From Nemania diffusa (taxonomy: Eukaryota > Ascomycota > Sordariomycetes > Xylariales > Xylariaceae): a stretch of DNA of 64,000 bases. The stretch is taken from assembly GCA_038501195.1 (NCBI GenBank), contig JBBPUQ010000003.1:1-64000 (forward strand). Reading direction: 5' to 3'. Below are positions 39,191-51,730 of this stretch, piece by piece. Position 1 is the stretch's first letter; the number at the start of each line of letters is the position of its first letter. The translations under genes were made by a program, and so were the position numbers. The notes under the pieces are model-generated. The model had not been told where the DNA came from and made no database searches. It saw nothing but the letters and a program-made list of their open reading frames with translations.

Positions 39191-40355
39191 CCTTTATTCC
39201 ATTATCAAGACAAGAAAATTCCCCGCGGTAGTTCGTGGGCAGCCGACGAACTCGCCACCTTTCGCGTGGTTGTTAATGCTACAAATACCCGAGTTCTCCC
39301 TTACCTAAAGGAGAGCACTGCGCCTTGCGATGACTTATTCCTAGACCCGGCTATTGAACAACTGCTCCAGCCGACTCCTGACCTAGCCGGCAGGACCGAT
39401 ATCAACCTAGTGTCTGAGTACGGTGGCCCTCTCGGCCAGTTCTGGGCTGCGTTGGCCGAACTGGTACCCGATAGGGGTGCTTACACCGAGGCAGGCAAAA
39501 AAGGAGACGGCCACGTACCGAGCAGTCCCCCAGACCAGCCAGCTTCCAAGCGGAACCGGATTACGGTCGAGCATGCGGATATGGTAGACAGCACCCAGAT
39601 GCGGGTCGGGTCCTCGAGCCCTGTTCAGGCGAGCTCGCAGGTTTCTTCTCGCGACGATGCCTTTGTGCCCGAAAATCATGATCATGACCTAATGGTCCGC
39701 GAAGCTAATACGGAGCGACTGCTGACTTGCTTCGTGCGCTACATCTTGTACTCGATCCCGTACTGGGACTGGGAACTGAATAATCGCCTAGATTGCCGTA
39801 CACATCTTGCTGCCAAGGTGACTATGCCCGGTAGCTGGATTATACAAGCCGAAGATGACGGGGGGTTACGACTGCGACGCCGTATGGCAAGCGACGGCGG
39901 CGGCGACAATGGACCCCATGTATACTACATACCGTCCCGATTAGCCGACTGTTACCACGTCATGTTTGAAACGAAGAAGGTCTTTCAGATCAATGACGGA
40001 CAGCCCACCATCTCGGATAATTGGCTTGGTCAGATGACAGCGGGGGCTCTAGTAGGGAGGCTTGCACGATCAAGTTTCAATAGTAAATCGCAGTATGTAT
40101 CTATGTCCCCCTACCCCCGCAGACAAGAAGAGGGCATGTTGACTTGTGGGTAGTGTACTCATTATTGCTGCCGCCCTCCATTTTATATGTTTTCTAGATT
40201 TTAATATTACCGACCGTTATTTAGAAGACATCCAGCAAGAGACACCGACGTTGACTTTGCCGGTCGGCTACACTAGCTGGCTTGACCTAAACGACCATAC
40301 GGAAAGGAAGTATGCTGCAGAGAACATAGCGAGGTTGATCCGGCTGTCGGAATAG
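39191..40355 (+). CDS. Two-exon hypothetical protein, possible PD-(D/E)XK nuclease-like fold (5' end unresolved)
   Basis: The frame is open from 39,191 to a 61-bp intron at 40,093-40,153 (GTATGT ... TTGAC ... TAG), then continues to TAG at 40,353-40,355. Splicing joins ...F-N-S-K-S-H to V-L-I-I-A-A-A-L-H-F in frame. There is no ATG at the 5' end (only GTG at 39,266), so a short upstream exon is missing or has been lost. The N-terminal part has S-S-W-A-A-D-E-L, the middle is a low-complexity linker, and the C-terminal third has E-D-D-G-G-L (codons from 39,851), F-E-T-K-K-V-F (E codon 39,968, K codon 39,974), I-S-D-N-W-L-G-Q-M and a hydrophobic strand, I-C-F-L-D-F-N-I-T-D. The order D ... E-x-K ... 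Q is what PD-(D/E)XK nuclease folds show, and I recall similar uncharacterised fungal proteins; this is inference. Same strand as the pseudogene upstream. Confidence 0.6.
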
Positions 40356-40963
40356 GTATTTGTTTAGTCAATCAACCATGCGATATGTTGCTGGGTGTCA
40401 AGAGCTGTGAAGATCTCAGGTATGGGGAACAGCGGATGGTCGACGCATTGCAACTCTGACAAGAACTTAGTATAGCAGAACTTGTATAAGAACAACGATT
40501 GGATTTTATCACTGCGCCAAAAGATCTAGTATTATGCGAAACATGATTAATTTAGTATTTATAGTATTAAATCTAACAACAACAGCAACCAAAATCGTTT
40601 ATTTTTAACAAACTACTTAAACTTTATTGCTATAATTTAATATAATAAAATTAAGATTTATTTTTAAATTAATTTTATAATATTTAAATTAATATTATAA
40701 ATATATTAAAAATATTAATTAAATGTCACTATAATAATATAAACTAATATTAAATATAAAAAAACACCGCATAAAAGTAAAACTTTATTATATATCACTA
40801 TTTAATTAATAATAATAAGTAAGTGTATGTGTATGCAATTAATACAGCAGCTATTTATTAACATATCTTTTTTAAGCCTCATTATTCACATTTACCTCAG
40901 TATATAATGGGTGCGATTGTAGCTCATACCTTTGTTGACTTTAATGATGCCGATTTTTCCACA
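40356..40963. other. Transition from GC island to AT block
   Basis: 3' flank of the gene, then a steadily more AT-rich stretch with no frame. From about 40,870 a less mutated segment leads into the probable start of the LTR retrotransposon. Confidence 0.5.
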
Positions 40964-41516
40964 TGTTACAACACCCCTAGGTCGACTTAACTAAGCGTCA
41001 ACCATTGCCTAAGCACATCACTCCGCTAAGCAACTCTAGCTAGACTTTGCAGTTAAAGAAAAAAGAATTTGTGATATAAGCTTTAAAATTCTTTATACAG
41101 TGCTTGCTTATAATAATTACCTATTTATATAAATAATAGCTTATAGTTATTAATGCAGTAGTTAAAACCGGCCATATAAGTTATAGCTGAACTGCATTTA
41201 CTGTACAAAAGGACAGTGCGTAGGGAATATACTAAAGCATTTACTATGCCCTGTAGCAAATACTTACTCCATTGTACTAAAGGCAAACAATAAGAGTACA
41301 ACAAATAATACTGAGACAATAGAAGAAGTATTTACTACAAAGAAAAAGACCTATATATAATCGAGCCTGCTATTATAAACTTAATCTTTTTTTTCTTTTT
41401 TTTTTTAGCTTAGTATTTTTTCCCGAATATACAATATTTCTATGTATACTATATTAACTGTTTTTTTTTAGCTTTTACAATATTAAGCTCGTTTTATTTA
41501 TTTGTTATAAGCTAAC
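40964..41516 (+). repeat. 5' LTR (outer limit approximate)
   Basis: Matches the region ending at 48,470, most clearly from 41,179 on: AAGTATTTACTACAAAGAAA and ATAATCGAGCCTGCT occur in both. TGTTAC at 40,964 and TAACA at about 41,513-41,517 could be the inverted LTR ends, but the first 200 bp align poorly to the 3' copy. Confidence 0.7.
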
Positions 41517-44500
41517 ATTAAAAAGCTTAACCCGATACTGACTCGATATTAATTTAATACTAAATATATTTGATATTAACACTGAAATATTAATTTATTT
41601 GATACTAAATTTTCTTTATACTTTTTATACCAACTTTATACCTTAAAAAAAAAAAAAAAAGATACCGAGCTATAATACTACAGGTTTTTTTAGCACTTAG
41701 AAAAAAGAAAAAAAAAAAATGCCTGTATTAGGCGATTTTTATTCTTATTTCGAGAATAAAAATAGTTATTTCAACGCAAAAAAAGCAGTTTTAAACTTTT
41801 TAGCTAAAAAGTTTATAATTTATAATATCACTCTGTAAAAAACTGCATTAAAATTTACTAAAAAACACTTTAATAGTTCTAAAAAAAGTATTTATTAATA
41901 GTATTAAAACTATATAAAGAACGAAGCAATATAAAACTTTTATATATTTTATTTAACTGTTGACAGAATTTAACGAAATATTTTTTTTTAAATAAAAAAT
42001 AAATATAAGTTAGCTTATTAATAAAAACAATATTATATATATAAAACATTTTTTTTATTTAATATAACAAAATATAAATTTAGAAACAAAGAGTTTATTA
42101 TTAACTATAATATTTAGAAAAAGTTAAATAAAGCTAAATTTAAGCTTGTTTTTAACAAAGTATATATTTATATTATTATAACTTAAATATTTTATAAAGT
42201 AATAAATTAGCTATATATTATAGCTTTTAATAGTAGCTAAAATTAAAACTATTTATATATTACTTGCTATATTATAAGGGATTTTATACGAAAAAGTAAA
42301 CAGCTTTTGCAAAAAGCTAAAGCGAAGCTAGTTAAAAATAAACAAGTTTTAAAAATATACAAAAAAGAAATTAAAAAATTATAAAATTGCAACAAAGTTT
42401 TTTAAGAAGTTTTAGTAAAAGCATATAAAAAAATATCTACTGTATAAATTACTACTAAATAAAAACTTATTTAATAAATATTTACTTAATAATTTTTTAT
42501 TTAAAGAAATTATATTTATATAAATAATATTAATAGTAAAGCTACTTTTAGTTAATTTATTTTAATAAAAAATACTTTATTTACTATTATATTTAAAAAA
42601 ACTATTTAAAACTAAATTATTTAAAACAATTTAAACTTTGAAACAAATACTTAGAAACTTATTACTTTATATATGTTTACTTTAAAAAGCTTTACTTGTA
42701 ATATATTTACTTTAAAAAACGCTATTTGAAAAAACAGTCACAAAAAAAGTACAATACTAGGTTTGATGTTTTTAAATAATAAAAAACAAAATATAAAAGC
42801 AATAAACCTTTTTGTTTTTATTAATAACACTTTTTTAAACAATAAACCTGCAGTTAAATTTTACTACTAATATTTATTTATAAAAAATAAACTTTAAACA
42901 AATATAAACTATTTTATAAATAAATAAAGCTAAATATATTATATTTTAAAACATATAAATAGATCAGCCGCTTTAAAAATTATTTTATTTGTAAAATAAG
43001 TTTTAAAACAAAATAGTTTTATATATATAACTACTATAGAAGTTTTAAAACATTTACTAAAGTTATATAGCGATTTCTACAAATATAAAAAAGCTTAAAC
43101 TAAATATAAAAAGCTCGAAATAAAAAAACTAAAAACATTTTCAAATTTTTGATTTAAATTTGTTAAACTAGCTAATTAAGCTTATATATTTTAAGCTAAC
43201 TATAAATAAAACTTATATAATAAACTATTAAAATAATTAAATAAAGTTATAATATTTGATATAAATAGCTTTGAAGTTATTTTTAATATTTATTATTTTT
43301 ATGTTTAAGTTGTTAACTATTAGTAGTATAAAAACTTTATTAATAATTTTATTTTGTAAAAAATTAACTAATAGCTATTAAAATGTAGTACAGTCGGTAT
43401 TTTAAAAAACTTATTTATAAAAGATTTACTTTTATAAAACTTATCTATAAAGCTATTACTTAGTAGAGCTGCATTTTCGACTATTAAATAATATCTTTTT
43501 ATTTTAATATTTAAAAAATCAAAAAATAAATATAAACTTTATATAAAACTGCAATATAAAAAAAAAGTAATTTTAGCACAAAAAAGTCTTTGTTTTATTT
43601 ATTATAAAGCTAGCTATTAAAGTATTAATTATTTATATTACAAAGAATATAAATGTTTAAATATTGTTTAAGTTGTAGTAATTATAGAAAAAAAAATAAG
43701 TTATTTCAAAAATAACTAAAAAGTTGATATAAAAAAAAAAAGTTTAAAAAACGAAAAAACTTAAAACAATTAGTTTTTTTTTTTAAGCTTATTATATTAT
43801 TAGCTTTAAACTTAAATTAATATAAAAAAGTTCTATTTAACTTTTTAAAAAAGATTTTTAAAAAAAAGCTCCTATTAATAGTTTGTTCGATAATATTTAA
43901 TAAATTAAAACTTTCTATTTTTGTTTTAGTTGATATAAAAGCTAAAATATATTTATATATAAATACTTGATTTGCTAAAAAAATAATACAACTTTTAAAC
44001 TTTTCTAAACTGTTTAACTTTAAGTTTACTTTTGTTGTAAAATATAATAGTAATAGCAACTAAAAAATTACTAAAGCACTAAATATTTACTTTTGTATTA
44101 ATATATATACTATTTAAAATGTTTTTATAATAGTACTAAATATAAAATATAATATAATTGTTAAATAAAAGTTTTTTATATATTATAACATATTAGTTAA
44201 CTATTAAAAGCAAAAACTGATATTTTTTATTATAAAAAAAAAAAAGCTTATTAAAAATATATTATTAAATAAAATAAAAAAATTAAAAAGTTTAAGTTAT
44301 TAAATCGATATTATATAATAAAATAAACTATTTGAAACTGAAATAATTTAAAAAGTATAAAATATTATTTAGTTATAAAGCTTGTTTGCTATAAAAAAAT
44401 AAATCTTTTAGTTAAAAGTTATATATAAAAAATTAAATAAAAAAACAAAAAAATACTTTTTTATAATTAGCTCTATTTATATTATATTTAAATTTTTTTA

Positions 44501-47500
44501 ATATATTGTTAGCTTGTTTAAAAAAAACTAAATAAAGCGCAAGTTATAAAAAATAAAAATATTATTAGCAAATAATAGTAAAACAAAGCTATTTTAAAAA
44601 AATCTATTTAAAAAAGTTTTACTAAAAAAAAAACCTAAACTAAAAAACTGTTACAGCAAATATAAACTATAAAAAAACATTGTAAAATAGTATAAATATT
44701 AATTTGTTAATATTTTTATATTAAATGTTATAACTTTTGTAGTAATAATGCGTTAAAAAAACACCGAGTTATATAAAGTGACTTTTTTGTACAAAATAAA
44801 CTTAATAATCGCTTAAAAAAAGTCTGAATTAAAAGGCTTAAAAAAAAACTTTTAAAAAATAGCTAAGCAAGTAGTATTTATAAAATATTATAAATATTTC
44901 GATATATTTAGTAAAAAAGCTTTTAATTAGATATTACTTCAAAGATATAAAGTTAATTACTAAATTGAACTTATAAAAAATTTAAAAAACTTAAAATATA
45001 ATACTTTATATAAAATGTTTTTAAAAAAAGCTAAAACTTATAAACAATATATATACGAAAACTTAATAAAAAGTTTTATTAAGCTTATTATAATACTTTA
45101 AGCAGTATTAATTTTATTTGTATAAAAAAACAACAAATCTTTAAAGCTATATATAAATTATTAAAAACTGAATTTTTTAATATAGAAAAACTAATACTTT
45201 TTGCTTTTAATTAATAAAATGTTTATTTATTTTGTAAAAGCAAAAATTTATATTAAATTAGATATAAAGTAAATATTTTATTATATATATATAACAAAAA
45301 GATGTAAATTTTTAACTATATTTTATATATAATATAAAGTATACTAATTTAATGTTTTATTTTTTAGTTTAACAAATAAACTAGCTATGTTTTAATAGTT
45401 TATTAACAATATTTTAGCTAAATATTTTGATATATTTTATATAGTATATATTAACAATGTATTAATATATTTAAACAATAAAGTTAAATATAAATTCTAT
45501 ATAAAAAAAGTTTTAAATAAACTATAAGTTGTAAAATTATAAGCAGATTTAAAAAAGTGTAAATTTTATATAACTAAAACTAAGTTTTTAAAATTTATTA
45601 TTAGTATTAATAAAATCGAAGTAAATCTAATAAAAATTGAAGTAATTTGTAAATAAAAACTATTTAAAAAATGCAGCATAGCTTAAGTTTAAAAAATGTA
45701 GTTTTTTTTAAAGTTTTATAATTTTTACAAATAGTTTATTAAAAAGTTTAGCTATATTATAAAATTACTGATTTAATTAACAACTACTGCAGTTTGTTTC
45801 GATTAGTTTAAAATATATTAAAAAGTGTTTGACTAGCTAAAGCAAGCTTTACTGTTAGTGCTAATACTTTGTTATTTTTTGTTCGATATAAAAATATATA
45901 TAAAAATAAATATATTAAATAAAGTAGCCGCAAGTTGCTTTTTATAAAAAAACAGCTTAAAAAATAACTAGTATTTTGTAGCATTTTATTCTAAAGCATT
46001 TTATAAAGCTAAATTTAACTACAGTATTTATAACAAAAAAATATTAGCAGTAATAAAAGAACTTATTTGCTAGAAAGTAAAATTAATAAATTTATAACAA
46101 GTTAAACTTTTTATAGTAATTATTGATTATATAACATTAAAATACTTTACTATTAAATATATATTAAACTTTTAATAAGCTAAATAAGCTAAACTAATAT
46201 TATATTATAACTTTGTAATTACTTACTAGCTAAAAATTCAAAATATTATTTTAGATATTATATTAAAGCTAAAAAATAAGTTAAAAAATCAAAAGCAAAA
46301 AAAAAAAAAATAATATATAATAGCACTTTTTCAGCTAGTTATAACTTCAAAGTAGCTAACTTTGAAAAATTCTACTTTAAAACATTTTACTTTATAAGTA
46401 GTCAAAATCTGCGAACTAGTTATTAATAAATTACTATCTGTATTAAATATACTTTTAATCGATATTTTATTACAAGCTAACTATAAAAGTTTTTTGTTAA
46501 AAAAATATAAAAAGTTAGCACTTAATATATTATAAATAAATTACTAAATGTTTAAAAATTTAATAATATATAAAAAATGTTTAATTGTAACTAATATAAA
46601 CAACTTATAAATAAAAGTAATTCGAAAAATTTATAATTAAATTTTAATAGTTTATTTTAAAAAAAGCAAAACTAAAAAACTAGTAATAAATAAATATTAA
46701 TAGCTAAAAATATTTAAAAATATCGATATATATATAGCTAATTATTTTTATAAAGCTATTAAAGCACTTTAAAATAAAATACTAAGTAAGTTTTATTTGT
46801 TTAAAATTTCAAACTATTTTTAGTAACATATTATTATTAACTTTAAAAGTTTTTTTAAAAATAAATTAAATAACAATATAATTTTTATTATAATAAACTA
46901 TTTATTTAAGTTTTATTAAATTATACTTTATAGTTTGTTAGCTATAGCAAAGAATATAGCTTAAATATATTATAAAAGCTTTTATTAGCTATTTAAATAG
47001 CTTAAATTTGTTATAAACAATTGAAGCTTTTAATTTGTTAAAAATTTTATAAACAAACTGTTATAAATTTATAAAGTAAAACTAGATTTTTTATTTGCAA
47101 AATATTATAAAACAATAGAACAAATAAAAAATATATATTAATAAATTAACTAGTAGTTATAACTTTATATTAATTATTTTTAAAACAATTAATTAAAAGT
47201 ATTATTAGTTTTAAATAATGCTTAAGCTGTGTTATTATATAACTTGCTAAAAAGTTTTTTTTTTTAAAAAGTTATTATAAAATAGCTTATATATATAACT
47301 TTTAACTAAAAAAATAAAACAAAAATAACTGCTAAACTTTTTATTTAAAAAAAGCTTATTTAGTAAAAAGTATAAGTGTTTAAAAAACAAATTTATAAAT
47401 ATTTGTTTATAGCTAAAAATTAAATGCAAAAAATATAAAACAAAATAATTAAACAAGTTAATAAATATAAACAAAAGTTAGATTTTAATATAAGCAATTT

Positions 47501-47887
47501 TGTTTATATTTTAAAAAAAAAAAGTAAATAAATCGATTGTTTAAGCGATAAATTTAACTATTTTTTTATACAAGTATTATATGAAATTTTGAAATATAAA
47601 AATTACATTTATTTATTAAAGCTGCTAAATTAATAAAAAAAAATATGTTAGTTTTATATAAATTAACTATAAAAATATATAAATAATTTATTATTTAAAT
47701 AAAAGTACAAATATTTAAATAGAAAAATTATAAACCTAAGTATTAATAACAAAAAATAAAAAGTTAAAAAAATCTTATTTTTATAAATTTAGTACAAAAA
47801 ACTATTTTATAAAATAAACTAAAAAAGCTAAAATTTAAATAATATATAATACTTTGCTGCTAATTTTTGTAATTTTTTTATTTTGCT

Positions 47888-48470
47888 ACAATAATACTAC
47901 GATAGCTATTTTAATAAAGCAGAACTATTTAAACAACTGAAGTATTAATTAAAAGCTTTTAAAAAAAAACAAATTAAGCTAAACTATAAAAATAACAACT
48001 ATACTAAATTTAATTAAGTATAACTTTATAAAGTTAAGTTTTGAAAAGTTTGAACTATTTATTAGCTTTATAGTTATTACAAGTTTAAAACAAACTTTAA
48101 GTAAGCAAAAAAGTAGTTACAGCTAAACTATATTTACTATATAAAAAAATAGTACGTAAAAAATATATTAAAGCATTTATTATGCTTTGTAGCAAATATC
48201 TATTTTATTGTACTAAAAGCAAATAATAGAAGTACAATAAACAATACTAAAACAATAGAAAAAGTATTTACTACAAAGAAAAAGACTTGTATATAATCGA
48301 GCCTGCTGTCGCAGACTCAATCCTTTCTTTTTTTTCTTCTTTAGCTTAGTATTTTCTCCCAAATATACAGTATTTTTATGCGTGCTATATTAGCTGTTCT
48401 TCCTCGGCCCTCACAATATAAAAGAATCTGTTAACTAAATGCTTTATATAATCTGATATAAGCCTGTAAC
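47888..48470 (+). repeat. 3' LTR (limits approximate)
   Basis: Direct-repeat partner of 40,964-41,516. Unexpectedly its last 150 bp are less AT-rich than the same part of the 5' copy (for example TCTTCCTCGGCCCTCACAA against TTTTTTTTAGCTTTTACAA). It ends near GTAACA at about 48,465-48,470, some 370 bp before the P450 start codon. Confidence 0.7.
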
Positions 48471-48837
48471 ATATCACAAAATCTACTTGTAAGCCAATTA
48501 TATAAATACCTATATTTACATCACCTATGTGTGCAATCCTTGCAATGTTACACAACCAACCTGTAAATAGTAACATTATCTACCACATGTTATCCAATAC
48601 CTGCGGCTCGTCTGCTACCATGGTCAGTTTCGGCATTTGTAGCTCCTTTGTTCACACGCAGCCCATGTCTCATTAAACTACCTATTTTCCCGACTTTACC
48701 TACAAATCCTTCCCTACCTACCTTCTCCTTGCAATCGTCGTATCATCCTTTCCTCTCCTTTCCAATTCTCATTCACAAACTATTCATTCAGATAGCATAG
48801 CCCTCTTCAATTCCAGAACGGCCTGTGAGCAGTACAC
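48471..48837 (+). promoter_or_regulatory. Promoter region of the P450 gene
   Basis: Non-coding. From about 48,690 it becomes pyrimidine-rich on the coding strand (CCTTCCCTACCTACCTTCTC, TTTCCTCTCCTTTCC), as is common just upstream of transcription starts in filamentous fungi. No clear TATA box. The LTR end lies directly upstream, so LTR-borne signals could influence this gene. Confidence 0.5.
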
Positions 48838-50495
48838 ATGGGCTACCAAGTTCTCACCACGGCCGTGGGAGGCCTGGTGGCCGCCTATGTATTTTTCCAA
48901 GCCCTGCTTCATTTCACCCAGAGCTCGGCCGAGCCTCCCACTATCAACTTCCCCGTCCCATTCTTAGGACCCATTATTGGCATGATCACCAAGAAGTCCA
49001 AGTTCTACAGCTATCTCAGGTAAAGATGAACGGCCTCAGTTGGATCGACATTGGATCTAATCTCTGGTCTTAGGGATGTCTACGGCCATCCGATTTACAC
49101 CCTTCGATTCCCTGGCATGCGCATTTACGTCATCAACTCAACCTCTCTGATTCCTGTCGTTCAGCGCCAATACAAAACACTGGCCTTCGGCCCAATCGAA
49201 GTCCGAGCAGCCAAGAATGTCATGGGAGCCAGTAAGGCGGCCGTCAAGATCATGTCTCATGACATGACTGCGGATCACGGTTATCTAGCGACATTCAATA
49301 ACTCTATCCATCCAGCCCTCTCTCCCGGTGCGGAGCTTGATGCCATGAACCGCGTCTCGGTTGAATCCATTGCCGCTTCTCTCAACACCATCGCAACCAA
49401 GCGCACTCGCATCCAAATGTTTACCTGGGTCCGACACGAAATTTTCATGGCTACTAGCGACGGCGTATACGGGCCCAAAAACCCACTACGGCAACCCAAC
49501 GTCGAAGCTGCTTGGTAGTACGTCACAAACACAAAAAATGGCTCCAACATCTATCCCATGTCTATGCTGACTCCTCTCACAGCGAATTTGAGCCCACCAT
49601 CGTCCTATTTCTCATCAATCTCATGCCAAAGATTCTAGCTCCCAAGGCCTACCGCAGTCGTGAGTTAGTTGTTGAGGCGCTAGCGCGATACTATCGCGAA
49701 GATAGTTACCTCGAGGCTTCGGGGCTCACGAAGCGACGATACGAACATAACGTTCTACACAAGATCCCAATGGATGACATACCAAGGACAGAAGTCGGAA
49801 ACGTATTCGCCATCATCGGAAACACTGGTCCAGCCGCCTTCTGGATGATCTATCACATCTATTCCGATCCAACTCTGTTGGAGGACTGCAGGCGCGAAGT
49901 CTCTAAAATCGTACAGTCTGATTCCAACGTTCGCAGACTTGATATCAGTAACGTCAAGGCCGAGTGCCCGACCTTGTTATCGATCCTTCAGGAAGTTCTG
50001 CGATTTCATGGTACGGGGATCTCTACTCGCATGGTACTGGAAGACTATCGCCTCGACGGCCAGTATCTCCTGAAGAAGGGGAACATGTTGATGATTCCCG
50101 GCCCAGTGCAGCACTCGTCCAAGGACGTCTGGGGTGACAATGTCGATGAGTTCTATGCTCAGCGCTTTGTACGGTCAAGCAAGCGGCAACGTCCCAACCC
50201 TGTTGCCTTCCGTGGATTCGGTGGGGGTACTGTTCTCTGTCCTGGGAGACACTTCGCCAGCACGGAACTCGTAGCTTTCGCTGCCCTCATGATCATGCGG
50301 TTTGATATCGAGCCCATCGGCGGCGAATGGAAATACCCAGGAACGGAAAAAGCGCCCCCGTCTGCAGCGGTGGCCCCTCCCGACATCGACATGGAGGTAG
50401 AACTAGTCCCTAGGGATGCCCTTCGGTGGCAAATATCATTCTCGGGATCCGACCAGGCCATGGAAATTTCCGCAGAGGACATCAAATCTGCCTGA
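48838..50495 (+). CDS. Cytochrome P450 monooxygenase (CYP7/CYP8-like fungal P450)
   Basis: Three exons: 48,838-49,019, 49,074-49,517 and 49,583-50,495. The introns of 54 bp (GTAAAG ... CTAAT ... TTAG) and 65 bp (GTACGT ... CTGAC ... ACAG) restore one frame of 512 residues, the normal P450 length. An N-terminal hydrophobic segment (residues about 5-27) would anchor it in the ER membrane. The K-helix E-V-L-R is at 346-349 and the heme loop F-G-G-G-T-V-L-C-P-G-R ends with ligand Cys428. The I-helix reads G-N-T-G-P-A-A-F-W (Asn289-Thr290) where most P450s have an acid before Thr; Asn-Thr occurs in animal CYP7 and CYP8 enzymes and related fungal P450s. All key residues are present and no stop is seen, so it is probably functional. 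Substrate unknown. It stands alone, with no biosynthetic neighbours, between a dead retrotransposon and an AT-rich TIR element. Confidence 0.93.
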
Positions 50496-51141
50496 TTGAG
50501 GAGCAATCCGTTCCCTTAGCCTTGCAATAAGGACATTTCAGCACACGACGAATGTAATATTACATTATTGGCGACGCGATTGGATTTCGAAGGGGATTGT
50601 TTGACCAGAAGAACTGGTTGGAGCGAAATAAATAGCTGACATTCTACAAGAAATGACTCGTGAGGCCCTCGCGATGGTGAGGACTTCTTCCTGTATGCAT
50701 TGAACCCTCGTCCATGTATTTCATGACGAGGAACTTCAGCTGACTGCATTTCTCAGCTCGCCTTTAAGGATTGTCTCAAGGCTTTAAGACATGTTTTGTT
50801 GTTGTCTGTGGCCACAGATGGTGATTGACACATCTAACCTCGTTGTATCGGGCAATCATAAATATAACGGCAATAAAGAACAACAAGTGACGGTAAGGGG
50901 TGGTCAAGCGCAGGCCAGCTCCCCAGAGATGGAGAACATGACTGATTTATGAGGACACCATGTAGGGCTCATAGAGCTATAGAGGGTATGTCAGGCAATG
51001 TGTGGACCTAAAATAGTGTGGAATTTAGCAACTATGTGGAAGCTCTTTCTAGTGTCTCAGTCGCAACAGTTATTAGCTTTGTTTAAAATGCGATGGATTG
51101 GAGGGGTTCATTCATCCAATGCATCGGTTCTGTGCAGCGCT
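50496..51141. other. Intergenic, GC-balanced
   Basis: 3' flank of the P450 gene up to the TIR element. On the minus strand near 50,650-50,750 a 35-codon stretch (K-Y-M-D-E-G-S-M) looks faintly coding but has no start or splice context. Otherwise nothing is seen. Confidence 0.5.
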
Positions 51142-51222
51142 CATCCCAGGTAAAACAATACTTTGACTGCTTAACAGATAATTTGACTAATTAAAGCAAA
51201 ACAAACACAGTTGAATTAATTG
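51142..51222 (+). repeat. Left terminal inverted repeat
   Basis: Begins (C)ATCCCAGGTAAAACAA, followed by TTTGACT twice and AAAGCAAAACAAACACAG. Less mutated than the interior, so the composition steps down to AT only after about 51,230. Confidence 0.75.
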
Positions 51223-51690
51223 CTAAATAAATTAAAGATTTTCTGTTTTATTTATATTTACTAGTTATTTTTAAATAATTTCTTTTTTTTTTAAAAATTT
51301 TTTTTTATTACTTTTTAATAAAAAAGAAACTATTTAGAAAATATAATGTTTTTTTATTTAAATAATAGTTTATTTTAAAACTTATATTAATTAATTAATA
51401 AAAACTTTTTTTTATTTATTAAGTTTGTTTATTTATTTATTTATTTAATTAATATTAATTTAATTATAGCTTTTAAATTAACTATTTTTTTTTTTGCTAT
51501 AAATTATTTTTAACTTTTAATTTTTAATTATTTATAACTTTATATATTTTATATATAATATTAAATTATTATTAGATTTATATTTAATATAATTAGAGCT
51601 ATTTAATAATACTATTTTTATAATAGCGCTGCTTTTTTTTTAACAATATAGCTAAAAATATATTAATTTTTTTAGCTAATATTTTTTTTA

Positions 51691-51695
<5 letters not shown>

Positions 51696-51727
<32 letters not shown>
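51696..51727. repeat. Poly-T tract, about 32 bp
   Basis: An uninterrupted run of T inside the TIR element. A smaller mirror (23 A, 54,075-54,097) lies near the other end. Confidence 0.85.

Positions 51728-51730
<3 letters not shown>

Larger units (their letters stand above)
40964..48470 (+). mobile_element. RIP-degraded Ty3/Gypsy LTR retrotransposon
   Basis: Two direct repeats bound a 7.5-kb AT-rich unit; the best-matching parts are 41,179-41,479 and 48,115-48,415. Between them, one plus-strand frame keeps reverse transcriptase and RNase H landmarks. Y-I-N-N at 45,447-45,458 stands where the catalytic Y-x-D-D belongs. It is followed by A-D-L-K-K-C-K-F, T-K-F-L-K-F-I-I-S, F-Y-N-F-Y-K and, at 45,978 onward, V-A-F-Y-S-K-A-F with F-N-Y-S-I-Y-N-K-K, all familiar from Gypsy pol. 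D>N and E>K changes and TAA/TAG in place of W and Q show G>A and C>T mutation. The element cannot be active. Gag should lie at about 41.7-44 kb and integrase at about 46.4-47.6 kb, but I cannot resolve them. Outer boundaries are approximate and no target duplication was confirmed. Confidence 0.9.

Noticed and set aside
39407..39685. 92-codon minus-strand frame
   Set aside because: Antisense shadow of the spliced gene at 39.2-40.4 kb, which has splice and motif support.
43817..44059. Minus-strand frame of 80 codons within the retrotransposon
   Set aside because: The retrotransposon reads on the plus strand; this frame shows only A/T-driven composition.
48385..48576. Minus-strand frame of 63 codons
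   Set aside because: It lies inside and just beyond the 3' LTR with no family features; LTR sequence by chance open.
40959..48587. CCACATGTTA shared at 40,959 and 48,583 as a target-site duplication
   Set aside because: The second copy lies about 110 bp beyond the best LTR end and the intervening sequence is not in the 5' LTR, so the match is probably chance.
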